A stretch of 64,000 bases of DNA from DASSUW01 sp963806395 (GCA_963806395.1 CAWDYI010000022.1:1-64000), one strand, 5' to 3'. Numbered from the stretch's first letter, positions 34,722-43,084 are shown. Notes: generated by a model from the sequence alone, not told the origin. A program made the numbers and translations.

Positions 34722-35819
34722 TTAAGCGACGTCCCTCAGCTTCTGAGCCTCGGCGAGGCTCTGGAGCTTCTTCAGCGACTGGTTCTCGATCTGGCGGATG
34801 CGCTCGCGCGTGACGTTGAACGTCCGCCCGACCTCGTCGAGCGTGCGCGGGTGCTCGCCGCCGAGGCCGTAGCGAAGCTCGAGCACGCGGCGCTCGCGGT
34901 ACGACAGGTTCTCCAGCGCCTCGCGGAGGGCCTCCTTGGTGAGGATCTCCGCTGCCCGCTCGTACGGGGATTCGGCGCGCTCATCGGCGATGAACTGGCC
35001 GAACTCGGACTCCTCCTCGTCGCCGACCGGCTTCTCGAGCGAGACCGGCGCCTGTGCGGAGCGCTTGATCGACTCGACCTCGTCGGGCTCGATGCCCGTG
35101 TGGTGGGCGATCTCCTCCGCGGTCGGTTCGCGACCGAGCTCGGTGACGAGCTTGCGCTCGGCACGGCCGATCTTGTTCAGCTTCTCGACGACGTGGACCG
35201 GGATGCGGATCGTGCGCGCCTTGTCGGCGAGCGCGCGGGCGATCGCCTGGCGGATCCACCAGGTCGCGTAGGTCGAGAACTTGAAGCCCTTGCGGTAGTC
35301 GAACTTCTCGGCCGCGCGGACGAGGCCGAGCGTGCCCTCCTGGATCAGGTCCAGGAACGGCAGGCCCTGGTTGCGGTAGTTCTTGGCGATCGAGACGACG
35401 AGGCGCAGGTTCGACTCGACCATCTTCTGCTTCGCGTCGAGGTCGCCGCGCTCGATCCGGCGCGCCAGGTCGACCTCCTCCTGGGCGGTGAGCAGGCGGA
35501 CCTTGCCGATGTCCTTCAGGAACAGCTGAAGGGAGTCGGTCGTCATGTCCGGCTTGAGGTCGAGCGTCGTCTTCTTGCGACGCCCGCGCTTGTCCGGCGC
35601 ACGCTCGACCTGCGCGGCCTCGAGCGCAGGGTCGACTTCCTCGACGAGCTCGATCTCGGACTTCTCTAGGTAGCCGTGGAGCTCCTCGACGTCCGCCTCG
35701 TCGAGATCGATCTCCGCGACGGCCGTCGCGATCTCGGCGAAAGTGAGGACGCCGACCTGCTGGCCCTTGAGGAGCAGACCTTTGACTTCTTCGAGTTCTT
35801 GGAGGTCAACTACAGACAT
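34722..35819 (-). CDS. rpoD: RNA polymerase primary sigma factor (RpoD/SigA)
   Basis: This 365-residue primary sigma factor has region 1.2 (DSLQLFLKDIGKVRLLTAQEE), region 2 with NLRLVVSIAKNYRNQGLPFL and FKFSTYATWWIRQAIARALA, region 3 (HVVEKLNKIGRAERKL), and region 4.2 with TRERIRQIENQSLKKLQSL. The short acidic N terminus (region 1.1-like, EVKGLLLKGQQVGVLTFAEI) is also present. Region 4 length and FGQFIADE are typical of the housekeeping factor. A near-consensus promoter lies 116 bases upstream. Confidence 0.96.
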   Translation of the reverse strand: MSVVDLQELEEVKGLLLKGQQVGVLTFAEIATAVAEIDLDEADVEELHGYLEKSEIELVEEVDPALEAAQVERAPDKRGRRKKTTLDLKPDMTTDSLQLFLKDIGKVRLLTAQEEVDLARRIERGDLDAKQKMVESNLRLVVSIAKNYRNQGLPFLDLIQEGTLGLVRAAEKFDYRKGFKFSTYATWWIRQAIARALADKARTIRIPVHVVEKLNKIGRAERKLVTELGREPTAEEIAHHTGIEPDEVESIKRSAQAPVSLEKPVGDEEESEFGQFIADERAESPYERAAEILTKEALREALENLSYRERRVLELRYGLGGEHPRTLDEVGRTFNVTRERIRQIENQSLKKLQSLAEAQKLRDVA

Positions 35820-36048
35820 CGGTTCCTGTTCTCGGCGAGCGCCCTGCGGGGGCGACAGGGAATCTGAACAAACACCGCCTTGATCGGCTCTCCTTGACCC
35901 GGAGCAAAGCTGGAGAGCACGACGCTAGGAGATGAGTCTAGGAGCTATATTTTTTGAAGTCAACGAGGCATAAAGCACCCCGTTGCGCAATGACTGTACC
36001 CCGTGGGGATGGGTTCCACGGCACGAATTTCTTTCCACCGCTGAAGCC
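35820..36048. promoter_or_regulatory. Upstream region of rpoD with near-consensus promoter (35935-35963, minus strand)
   Basis: On the minus strand TTGACT (35963-35958) and TAGACT (35940-35935) are separated by 17 bases, including an A-rich run. This is the most consensus-like sigma-70 promoter I found in the window and lies in its most AT-rich patch. Transcription toward rpoD would leave a leader of about 110 bases. The same gap also serves the divergent Lys/Ala-rich gene, whose promoter I cannot place. Confidence 0.7.
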
Positions 36049-36570
36049 ATGGCCGAAAAGACTGCAAAGAAGAAGCCGAAGAAGGCCGCAAAGAGCGCGG
36101 GCGCCAACGCGAGCGTGCTCGGCAGCCTTCCCGCGACCCGCCCGACCCGCATTGGAGGCGAGCGGCGGGCGAGCGCGGCGACGGCGACGAAGGCCTCAAA
36201 GCCGAAGGCGGCGAGCGCGCCGAAGGCGACCGCGAAGCCGAAGACGGCCGGCGCGGCGAAGGCGACGCCGAAGGCCAAGGCGGCCGCCCCGAAGGCGAAG
36301 ACCGCGAAGCCGCGAGCCGCGGGCGCCAAGCGCACCGCCGCCGCGACGCCCGCGGCGAGCGCCGCCGCAAAGCAGACCGCCGCGGCGCGGCCGGAGGCGG
36401 CGCCGCGTGTCGCGCCGCCGCCGGACGGCGACCGCCGGCCCAGCGGGCCGCCTCACGGCACCGAGATCGTCACCACGGCGGTGCAGGCCGCGGGTGAGCT
36501 CGCACAGATCGGGCTGACGGTCGGCGGGCAGCTGCTCAAGCGCGCAGCCCGCAGCCTCCCCCGCCCGTAG
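36049..36570 (+). CDS. Lys/Ala-rich histone H1-like protein
   Basis: This 173-residue protein is dominated by Lys, Ala, Pro and Thr with repeats such as AKPKTAGAAKATPKAKAAAP, resembling the tail of eukaryotic histone H1 and of bacterial Hc1/AlgP-like proteins that bind DNA. The N terminus is MAEKTAKKKPKKAAKSAG. The last 40 residues form a possible amphipathic helix (EIVTTAVQAAGELAQIGLTV). The ATG at 36049 is chosen because the frame upstream lacks the same composition. A nucleoid-associated role is probable but unproved; the C-terminal helix could mediate self-association. Confidence 0.75.
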   Translation: MAEKTAKKKPKKAAKSAGANASVLGSLPATRPTRIGGERRASAATATKASKPKAASAPKATAKPKTAGAAKATPKAKAAAPKAKTAKPRAAGAKRTAAATPAASAAAKQTAAARPEAAPRVAPPPDGDRRPSGPPHGTEIVTTAVQAAGELAQIGLTVGGQLLKRAARSLPRP

Positions 36571-36649
36571 GCGCCGTTCGCGCGCGACCGCCGCGGCAAA
36601 CGATCACCGAACTGCGCCGTCTCCGGCCGCGTTCTGCTAGCTTGCCGCG

Positions 36650-36786
36650 CGCCGAGTTGCTGCGGACTCACCGCGGCGAACGGGGGAACCACTGCGGCGC
36701 GGATGCCGCAAGGGGCGAATCGGCCGGAGGTCACCGGCCGTAGCGCTGCTTTCTCTGCGCGAGCCCGTCAGCTCACCTCGTAGGCA
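36650..36786 (+). ncRNA. c-di-AMP (ydaO/yuaA) riboswitch
   Basis: The conserved cores are present in order: GAACGGGGGAACCAC (36678-36692), GGGGCGAATCGGCC (36712-36725), the hairpin GGCCGGAGGTCACCGGCC (36722-36739), and GAGCCCGTCAGC leading to CACCTCGTAGGC (36761-36785). This matches the ydaO class, which senses c-di-AMP and in actinobacteria usually controls cell-wall hydrolase and resuscitation genes. TGCTAGCTT near 36635 could be the -10 box. It lies directly before the RlpA-like gene. Exact 5' limit is uncertain. Confidence 0.85.
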
Positions 36787-36800
36787 TGGGAGAAAGCATC

Positions 36801-37529
36801 GTGACGAGGTCCTTGGGTCGAAGACTGCTGTACGTCATCGCGCTCGCCGCGCTCGCCGCGCCGTCCGTGGCCGTTGGCGACCCGCCGACGTCAGGCGGCG
36901 CCGAGGCACCGCCTGCGGCCGCGACCGAGCGCGTCGTCAGCGCGCAGGGGCCGCAGGTCGCGATCCTCGCCCGCGCCGGCACGATGGTGCGAAAGCTGGC
37001 GCGCTTCCGCGGGCGCGTCCCGTCGTCGGCCGCCGGCCGCACGATCAAGATCGAGCGGCTGGACGCCGAGACCGGGGCCTGGGCCGCCGTGGCGACCGCC
37101 ACCGTGGCCGCCGACGGCACGTACCTGGCGCGCTGGCGCCCGGACGCGGTCGGCGAGTACCGCGTGCGCGCCGTGCTCCAGCCGTCCGGACAGGCGATCG
37201 TGGCCAGCGCGTCTCCCGAGCTGGCGATCACGGTGCACCGGCCGGCTGTGGCGACCTGGTACGGACCCGGGTTCTACGGCCGCCGGACGGCCTGCGGCGC
37301 GCGCATGACCCGCTCGCTCCTGGGCGTCGCGCACAAGCGGCTCCCGTGTGGCACGCAGGTCGCCGTCCTCTACAAGGGCCGCCGGATCACCGTTCCGGTG
37401 GTCGACCGCGGCCCGTTCAGGCACGGCACGCAGTGGGACCTCACGGCGGCCACCGCGAACGCCCTCGGGTTCAAGTTCACCGATCGCCTCGGCGCCGTCC
37501 GCGTGCGGTCTGCGAAGCCCGCCCCCTAG
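36801..37529 (+). CDS. Secreted RlpA-like double-psi beta-barrel protein under a c-di-AMP riboswitch
   Basis: This 242-residue exported protein has a signal peptide (RRLLYVIALAALAAPSVAVG), a beta-rich middle (ARAGTMVRKLARFRGRVPSS) and a C-terminal RlpA-type double-psi barrel with ATWYGPGFYGRRTACGARMT and VPVVDRGPFRHGTQWDLTAA. The catalytic-type Asp is in VVDRGPF. RlpA-like proteins cut or bind glycan strands. The ATG at 36786 lies inside the riboswitch; a GGGAGA ribosome-binding site 7 bases before the GTG at 36801 makes the latter the better start and gives a cleaner signal peptide. Confidence 0.88.
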   Translation: MTRSLGRRLLYVIALAALAAPSVAVGDPPTSGGAEAPPAAATERVVSAQGPQVAILARAGTMVRKLARFRGRVPSSAAGRTIKIERLDAETGAWAAVATATVAADGTYLARWRPDAVGEYRVRAVLQPSGQAIVASASPELAITVHRPAVATWYGPGFYGRRTACGARMTRSLLGVAHKRLPCGTQVAVLYKGRRITVPVVDRGPFRHGTQWDLTAATANALGFKFTDRLGAVRVRSAKPAP

Positions 37530-37569
37530 CGCTGCTACCAGACCGGCCGGCTCTGGGTAGAGCCCGACG

Positions 37570-38451
37570 ATGACCCTCGACCCCGTCCTCGTCACGGGCG
37601 CCACCGGTTCCGTCGGCGCACGTCTGATTCCCGAACTGCTCCGGCGCGGCCGGCACGTCCGCGCGCTCGTCCGCGCGCCCGCACAGGCAGCCCTGCCCGC
37701 CAAGGTCGACGTCCGCTCGGGCGACGTGGTGAGCGCGCGCGGCCTGGCCGAGGCGCTCGACGGCTGCCGCACCGCGTACTACCTGATCCACTCGATGGGC
37801 CGCGGCGGCACGGACGACTTCGCCGCCCGCGACCGCGAGGCGGCGGCGAACTTCGGCGAGGCGGCCCGGACCGCCGGCGTCGATCGCGTGATCTACCTCG
37901 GCGGGCTCGGCGACCACGACTCCGAGCACCTGCGCTCCCGCCTGGAGGTCGCCGAGCTGCTGCGCCAGCGCGTGCCGTACCTCGTCCACGTGCGCGCCGC
38001 CATGATCATCGGTCCGGGCAGCGCGTCGTTCATCATGCTGCGCTCGCTCGTCGAGCGCCTGCCGGTGATGGTGTGCCCGCGCTGGATCGACACCCGTACG
38101 CAGCCGATCGCCTCGCGCGACGTCGTCGCCGCGCTCGCGAACACCGGTGAGCACGAGCAGCCGCCCGAGGAGTTGCAGCTCGGCGGGGCCGACGCGTTGA
38201 CCTACCGTGAGATGATGAGCCGCACCGCCGCCGTCCTCGGGCGCCGCCGGCCCCGGATCGTCAAGGTGCCCGTGCTCACGCCCCGCCTCTCCTCCTACTG
38301 GGTCGCGCTGGTCACGCCCGTCGAAACCGGGCTCGTGCGCCCGTTGGTCGACGGCCTCGGCAGTGAGATGGTCGTGACAGAGCCGCCGCCGGACGGCATC
38401 AACGACCGGCCGCTCGGCTTCGACGAGGCCGTCCGGGCAGCGCTCGAATGA
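37570..38451 (+). CDS. NAD(P)H-binding Rossmann-fold protein (atypical SDR)
   Basis: This 293-residue protein begins VLVTGATGSVGARLIPELLR, the dinucleotide-binding motif of NmrA/atypical SDR proteins, and contains AYYLIHSMGRGGTDDFAARD and VPYLVHVRAAMIIGPGSASF, the pattern of YwnB/ylbE-like nucleoside-diphosphate-sugar epimerase relatives. Catalytic Tyr-x-x-x-Lys is not obvious, so a sensor or quinone-linked oxidoreductase role is possible. The upstream TAGAGC-N6-ATG suggests a leaderless start. The stop overlaps the next ATG. Confidence 0.8.
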   Translation: MTLDPVLVTGATGSVGARLIPELLRRGRHVRALVRAPAQAALPAKVDVRSGDVVSARGLAEALDGCRTAYYLIHSMGRGGTDDFAARDREAAANFGEAARTAGVDRVIYLGGLGDHDSEHLRSRLEVAELLRQRVPYLVHVRAAMIIGPGSASFIMLRSLVERLPVMVCPRWIDTRTQPIASRDVVAALANTGEHEQPPEELQLGGADALTYREMMSRTAAVLGRRRPRIVKVPVLTPRLSSYWVALVTPVETGLVRPLVDGLGSEMVVTEPPPDGINDRPLGFDEAVRAALE

Positions 38452-39161
38452 AGAAGCGCAACCGCCGCGCCGGCGATGCCGTGATCAGCGAGATCGACGA
38501 CAACACGGTCATGGACTCCAGCGGCAGCGTTCGCTCGATCCAGGCGGCGAACGTGACGATGCCGGCGGGCGAGCTCGACGCGCTCTGGACGCCGATGTAC
38601 CTCGAGCGCCTCGCGCGCACGTATTGGAAGTTCCTCTCGCGCGTGTCGCTCGGCCTGATCCGCGTCGAGTACACGGACACCGAGCGGCGCGTCGTGCTCC
38701 TGCGCCGGCCGTTCGTGCTGCTCCGGTTCGCCGCGCCCGAGTACGAGATCAGCGACGGCCGCGGCATCGTGCGCTGGCGGATCCGCGACGGCGTGCTGGT
38801 CGCCAAGCGAGAAGAGGGCTACCTGGAGATCGACGTCCGCAAGGGCGAGGCCGACCGGCCGGGCTACGAGCAGGCGCACGTCGAGGTCGAGGTCGCGAAC
38901 TTCTATCCGGCGATCGCCACCCGGGTCGCGCGCTGGGTCTACAAGGTCACGCAGTCGCGCATCCACGTGCTCGTCACGCACGGCTTCCTGCGCTCGCTCG
39001 CCCGCCGCGAGCTCGAGCGGTCGGCCGTCGGGCGGTTCGCCGGTCCGGACGATCAGCCCGTCAACGTCGGCGACACGCCGTGGGCGGTGGTCGCCGGCCT
39101 GGTGGCGGCGACCGTGGCCGCCGGCTACCTCCTGGTGCGCGTCATCCGTAGCGGGCGGTGA
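38448..39161 (+). CDS. Hypothetical protein with C-terminal membrane helix
   Basis: I do not recognise a named family for this 237-residue protein. It has a long soluble part (LWTPMYLERLARTYWKFLSR; VLLRFAAPEYEISDGRGIVR) rich in beta segments, and one membrane helix at the end (TPWAVVAGLVAATVAAGYLL). The arrangement suggests a tail-anchored cytosolic domain. Overlap with the upstream Rossmann protein indicates a two-gene operon, so it may act with that enzyme. Its 3' end overlaps glpX (opposite strand) by 20 bases. Confidence 0.7.
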   Translation: MKKRNRRAGDAVISEIDDNTVMDSSGSVRSIQAANVTMPAGELDALWTPMYLERLARTYWKFLSRVSLGLIRVEYTDTERRVVLLRRPFVLLRFAAPEYEISDGRGIVRWRIRDGVLVAKREEGYLEIDVRKGEADRPGYEQAHVEVEVANFYPAIATRVARWVYKVTQSRIHVLVTHGFLRSLARRELERSAVGRFAGPDDQPVNVGDTPWAVVAGLVAATVAAGYLLVRVIRSGR

Positions 39162-40131
39162 GCTCGCGCAGCTTCGAGCGGTCGTGGCGCGACTGGATGC
39201 GCCGCACCGTGCCCGAGCGGCTGCGCATCACGAGCGACTCCGTGCTCGCGCCGCGCGAGCCCGCGTAGCGGACGCCCTCGAGCACGTCGCCGTCGGTCAC
39301 TCCGGTGGCCGAGAAGAAGCAGTTGTTGCCACGGACCAGGTCGTCCTGGGTGAGCACGCGGTCGACGTCGTAGCCGGCGTCGACGGCCGCCTGGCGCTCG
39401 TGGTCGTCGCGCGGCCACAGGCGCCCGATCAGGCCGCCGCCGTAGCACTTGAGCGCGGCCGCGGAGATCACACCCTCCGGCGTGCCGCCGATGCCCCACA
39501 GCAGGTCCACCGGCCGGTCGGGGGAGACCGCCAGCAGCGCGCCGGACACGTCGCCGTCCGGGATCAGCCGCACGCGCGCGCCGGCCTCGCGGATCGCCTC
39601 GATCCCCTTCTCGTGGCGCGGGCGGTCGAGCACCACGACCATCACGTCGCGCACGTCGGTGCCGTTGCGCTCGGCCACCAGGCCGACGGTCTCGCCGAGC
39701 GGGCGGTCGAGGTCGAGCAGGTCGGCGAGGTGCTCCGCGCCGGCCATCTTCTCCATGTACACGCACGGGCCGGGGTCGAACATCGTGCCGCGCTCGGACA
39801 GCGCGATCACCGCGAGCGCGTTCGGCCGGCCGTCGGCGGCGAGCCGCGTGCCCTCGAGCGGGTCGACCGCGATGTCGACCTCCGGCGGCGAGCCGTCACC
39901 GACCTCCTCGCCGTTGTGGAGCATCGGCGCCTCGTCCTTCTCGCCCTCGCCGATCACCACGACGCCGTCCATGTGGACCGTGTGCAGCACAGCGTGCATG
40001 CCGTCGACGGCGGCCTGGTCGGCCGCCTCCTTGTCACCCATGCCGACGAGCTGGGCGGCGGACAGCGCCGCCGCCTCGGTCACGCGCACCAGCTCGAGTG
40101 CGAGGTTGCGATCGACTGGAGCTCCATTCAT
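39142..40131 (-). CDS. glpX: Class II fructose-1,6-bisphosphatase (GlpX)
   Basis: This 329-residue protein has the GlpX metal-binding signatures: VVIGEGEKDEAPMLHNGEEV, VDIAVDPLEGTRLAADGRP and VDLLWGIGGTPEGVISAAAL. It hydrolyses fructose-1,6-bisphosphate to fructose-6-phosphate in gluconeogenesis, using divalent metal ions. Length matches actinobacterial GlpX. The 3' end overlaps the convergent gene by 20 bases; the ATG at 40131 follows directly on the stop of the upstream membrane protein, suggesting cotranscription with it. Confidence 0.95.
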   Translation of the reverse strand: MNGAPVDRNLALELVRVTEAAALSAAQLVGMGDKEAADQAAVDGMHAVLHTVHMDGVVVIGEGEKDEAPMLHNGEEVGDGSPPEVDIAVDPLEGTRLAADGRPNALAVIALSERGTMFDPGPCVYMEKMAGAEHLADLLDLDRPLGETVGLVAERNGTDVRDVMVVVLDRPRHEKGIEAIREAGARVRLIPDGDVSGALLAVSPDRPVDLLWGIGGTPEGVISAAALKCYGGGLIGRLWPRDDHERQAAVDAGYDVDRVLTQDDLVRGNNCFFSATGVTDGDVLEGVRYAGSRGASTESLVMRSRSGTVRRIQSRHDRSKLRELTARYG

Positions 40132-40590
40132 CTACATCACTCCCGGCGGCTTGCGTACGCGTTCGGTCTCGCCGGCGCTCATCGCGCCGCCGACGATCAT
40201 CAGGATCGTTCCCAGCAGGGCGCCGTAGAACCCCAGCTGGAGCGAGATCGCTCCGCCCGGCTCACCCGGCCGGTCGAGGAAGCCGGCGTAGGCGACGAGA
40301 CCGAACGCCGCGATCGCGGCGACCGCGGTCATCTCACCGCGCGGCCACGACAGCTCGTGGTCGCGGATCACGATCCAGATCAGGATGAACGGCGCCGCCG
40401 CGGCCGCCAGCAGCAGCCAGCGCATGAGGCCGTGCACCTCCCACCCGCTGAGCGCGCCGCGCGCACCGTCGATCACCGCGTTCGGGTTGTCCGGGCTCGT
40501 CTCGTACCAGGGCAGGAACAGACACACCGCGAGCAGCAGCCCGCCCAGCGCCGCGACGAACTCGCCCCTTCCCAGCCGGTCGAAGTGCAT
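40132..40590 (-). CDS. Four-helix membrane protein, unknown
   Basis: This 152-residue protein has four membrane helices (near FVAALGGLLLAVCLFLPWYE, LLLAAAAAPFILIWIVI, MTAVAAIAAFGLVAYAGFL and LQLGFYGALLGTILMIVGGA). No enzymatic motif is seen. It is followed without a gap by glpX, so the two probably share the promoter in the palindrome at 40595. Confidence 0.8.
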   Translation of the reverse strand: MHFDRLGRGEFVAALGGLLLAVCLFLPWYETSPDNPNAVIDGARGALSGWEVHGLMRWLLLAAAAAPFILIWIVIRDHELSWPRGEMTAVAAIAAFGLVAYAGFLDRPGEPGGAISLQLGFYGALLGTILMIVGGAMSAGETERVRKPPGVM

Positions 40591-40594
40591 CTGC

Positions 40595-40616
40595 GGGCGA
40601 GCCTATAGGCTCGCCC
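40595..40616. promoter_or_regulatory. Perfect 22-base palindrome acting as possible bidirectional promoter
   Basis: GGGCGAGCCT-ATAGGCTCGCCC reads the same on both strands. Its centre CCTATAGG supplies a TATAGG -10-like hexamer in each direction. The two divergent genes start 5 bases (ATG at 40590) and 3 bases (GTG at 40619) outside it, too close for leaders with ribosome sites, so both could be leaderless from one shared core. Confidence 0.6.
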
Positions 40617-40618
40617 TC

Positions 40619-41560
40619 GTGCCGGATCAGCGATGGGGCTTGACGCTGCCGTTCGCGGGCGTGCCGCTGGCCGGGCACGAGCCGCTCGTGCGCCGCGCTG
40701 AGGCGGCCGGCTACGACGACCTCTGGAGCAGCGACACGAACGGCCCCGACGGCTTCACGCCGCTGGCGCTGGCGGCGGCCTGGACCGAGCGCATGCGCCT
40801 CGGCACAGGCATCGTGAACCCGTACACGCGCGGGCCGGCGGTGCTCGCCCAGCACGCGGCAGCGCTCGCCGACGCGAGCGGCGGGCGGTTCGTGCTCGGC
40901 CTCGGCGCGTCCTCGAACGTGATCGTGGAGCGCTGGAACGAGATGCCGTTCGAGAAGCCGCTGACGCGCATGCGCAGCGTCGTGCCGGTGCTGCGCGAGG
41001 TGCTGGGCGGCGGCCGCGGGCCCGGCGGCTTCAGGCTCGAGACGCCGCCGGCCGCGCCGGTGCCGATCGTGCTCGCCGCTCTGCGCGACCGCATGCTGCG
41101 GCTCGGCGGCGAGCTCGGCGACGGCACGTTCGTGAACTTCCTGCCGCTGTCTGCGACCGATCACGTGGTCGCGCGCGTGCGCGAGGGCGAGGCTGCCGCC
41201 GGACGCGACGAGACCGAGGTGATCTGCCGCTTCTTCTGCATCCCCGGCGACGGGATCGACGTCGCGCGGATGATGTTCGCCGCCTACGCGACGGTGCCGG
41301 TCTACGAGGCGTTCTTCCGCGCGCTCGGGTGGGGCGAGGCGATCGATCCGATGGTCACGGCGTGGCGCGAGGGCGACCGCAAGGCGGCAGTCGGGCACGT
41401 GCCCGATGAGCTCGTGCGGGAGATCTTCATCTTCGGCGACGGGGCCGCGATGCGCGCACGCCTCGGCGAGTACGCGGCGCGCGGGATCACCACGCTCGTG
41501 CTTACGCCGATCGCCGCTCCCGACGCCGTCGCGACGCTGATCGACGAACTCGCGCCGTGA
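40619..41560 (+). CDS. LLM-class F420/flavin-dependent oxidoreductase
   Basis: This 313-residue luciferase-like TIM-barrel protein contains WGLTLPFAGVPLAGHEPLVR near the start, RMRLGTGIVNPYTRGPAVLA, GGRFVLGLGASSNVIVERW and VPIVLAALRDRMLRLGGELG. These fit the F420-dependent LLM group abundant in Actinobacteria, and the specific substrate is unknown. The GTG at 40619 is the start. The stop overlaps the next gene start, forming an operon with the DNA glycosylase. Confidence 0.9.
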   Translation: MPDQRWGLTLPFAGVPLAGHEPLVRRAEAAGYDDLWSSDTNGPDGFTPLALAAAWTERMRLGTGIVNPYTRGPAVLAQHAAALADASGGRFVLGLGASSNVIVERWNEMPFEKPLTRMRSVVPVLREVLGGGRGPGGFRLETPPAAPVPIVLAALRDRMLRLGGELGDGTFVNFLPLSATDHVVARVREGEAAAGRDETEVICRFFCIPGDGIDVARMMFAAYATVPVYEAFFRALGWGEAIDPMVTAWREGDRKAAVGHVPDELVREIFIFGDGAAMRARLGEYAARGITTLVLTPIAAPDAVATLIDELAP

Positions 41561-42144
41561 GCGACGGGCTCGTTGACGGGCGCTGCTGGTGGGGCGCATC
41601 GACGCCCGAGTACGTGCGCTACCACGACGACGAGTGGGGCCGGCCGGTGCGCGACGACCGCGCGCTGTTCGAGAAGCTCTGTCTCGAGGCGTTCCAGTCC
41701 GGCCTGTCGTGGCTGACGATCCTGCGCAAGCGCGAGAGCTTCCGCGCCGCCTTCGCCGGGTTCGAGATCGAGCGCGTGGCGGCGTTCGGCGACGCCGACG
41801 TCGCGCGGCTGATGGCTGATGCGGGGATCGTCCGCAACCGCGCGAAGATCGAGGCGACGATCGCCAACGCGCGCGCCGCGACGGCGCTCGACGTCCCGCT
41901 CGCCGAGCTGTTGTGGTCGTTCGCGCCCGCTCCGCGACCTCGCCCGCGGACGATCGCCGAGGTCCCTCCCACGACGCCCGAGTCGACCGCGATGGCGAAG
42001 GAGCTCAAGCGGCGCGGCTTCCGGTTCGTGGGCCCGACGACGGCCTACGCGATGATGCAGGCGTGCGGCCTCGTCGACGACCACATCGAGGGCTGCCTGG
42101 TTACGGCATCCCGAGGTAGCGCTTCTTCGTCAGCGCCGCCTTGA
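41557..42144 (+). CDS. tag: DNA-3-methyladenine glycosylase I
   Basis: This 195-residue enzyme shows the Tag pattern: CWWGASTPEYVRYHDDEWGR at the N terminus with the zinc-ligand Cys and His, LEAFQSGLSWLTILRKRESF, and KRRGFRFVGPTTAYAMMQAC followed by DDHIEGC. It excises 3-methyladenine from alkylated DNA. The family normally ends soon after the DHxxGC motif; here 15 more residues follow (ASRGSASSSAPP), produced by reading 44 bases into the convergent gene. That extension may come from loss of an earlier stop. Confidence 0.93.
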   Translation: MSDGLVDGRCWWGASTPEYVRYHDDEWGRPVRDDRALFEKLCLEAFQSGLSWLTILRKRESFRAAFAGFEIERVAAFGDADVARLMADAGIVRNRAKIEATIANARAATALDVPLAELLWSFAPAPRPRPRTIAEVPPTTPESTAMAKELKRRGFRFVGPTTAYAMMQACGLVDDHIEGCLVTASRGSASSSAPP

Positions 42145-43084
42145 TCGCCGCCTTCGAGTCCGGATAGCGGGTCAGCCGGAACGGGCCGCCGCTGAGGTTG
42201 CCCTGGTTGTAGAGCAGCATCCGCACGCGCTTGTGGCTGTTGACGAAGGAGAAGAACCGGCGCACGAAGGCGGCGTCGTCGCTGCCCCACAGCGCCCACT
42301 CGCCGAACACGAACGGCTTCGTCGGGAAGTCGTCGTAGAACGTCTCGAGGTCGGTGAAGTTCGGGAACTTCGAGTAGAAGTCGGTGCCGACCCAGTCGAC
42401 GTACTTCGAGCCGGGCCAGTACGCCCGCGCGCGGTTGGCGTGCGTGTTCGGGGTGCCCTCGGTCTGCGGTACCCACGCCATCGCGACCTGCGGCACCGGC
42501 AGCACCGCCGCGTGCGTGTTCAGCGCCGGAAGGTCGAGCGCCGCGAGCTTCGCGTCGATCGCCGCCACGGGGCCGCCGCGGAGGATCAGGGTCGCGCGCC
42601 GCCAGGCCTGCTTGAAGGCGCTCGTCGAGTGCGACGGGCCACGCGCAGTTCCGTTGCGGTTGTACGCGGAGTAGCCGTTGTTGGTCTGGTTCATCTCGGC
42701 GAGGAACCGCACGTACGTCGGCTCGCCGTACTCGGCGATCCGGCGGTTGGTCCTGATCAGATAGGCATCGCCGGCGCCGGTGGCGATCCCGCGCGGGGTC
42801 ACCGCCTCCGGCGTGCCGTAGCCGTCCTGCGTGGAGATGTGCAGCATCAGCCGCGAGCCCGAGCGCTCGACCGAGTCGTAGATGTACTCGGCCGGCCCGC
42901 CGAACTTGGTGAAGAAGCCGAACACGGACGGGTGCTTGCCGACCTGGCGCTTGAACTGACTGACCGACTTCGAGCCGGTCACGCCCGTGTAGACCTTGTT
43001 CTTGGGCGGCAGCAGCTTGGCGGCGGACGCGGGAGCGGCGAGGGCGAGGCTCAGCACGGCCGTGAGAAGGGCGAGGCGAATCAT
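42101..43084 (-). CDS. Secreted glycoside hydrolase, GH26-like (mannanase type)
   Basis: This 327-residue exported protein has a signal peptide (RLALLTAVLSLALAAPASAA) and the TIM-barrel signature of GH26-like hydrolases: YVRFLAEMNQTNNGYSA, where Glu is the likely acid/base, and KPFVFGEWALWGSDDAA, where Glu is the likely nucleophile. Related enzymes cut beta-mannan or similar polymers. It overlaps tag at its 3' end and begins 4 bases into the end of the FAD gene, with which it forms a minus-strand pair. Confidence 0.8.
   Translation of the reverse strand: MIRLALLTAVLSLALAAPASAAKLLPPKNKVYTGVTGSKSVSQFKRQVGKHPSVFGFFTKFGGPAEYIYDSVERSGSRLMLHISTQDGYGTPEAVTPRGIATGAGDAYLIRTNRRIAEYGEPTYVRFLAEMNQTNNGYSAYNRNGTARGPSHSTSAFKQAWRRATLILRGGPVAAIDAKLAALDLPALNTHAAVLPVPQVAMAWVPQTEGTPNTHANRARAYWPGSKYVDWVGTDFYSKFPNFTDLETFYDDFPTKPFVFGEWALWGSDDAAFVRRFFSFVNSHKRVRMLLYNQGNLSGGPFRLTRYPDSKAAIKAALTKKRYLGMP

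Noticed and set aside
36786..36800. ATG start of the RlpA-like gene at 36786
   Set aside because: It lies within the riboswitch closing stem and has no ribosome site; GTG at 36801 is better placed.
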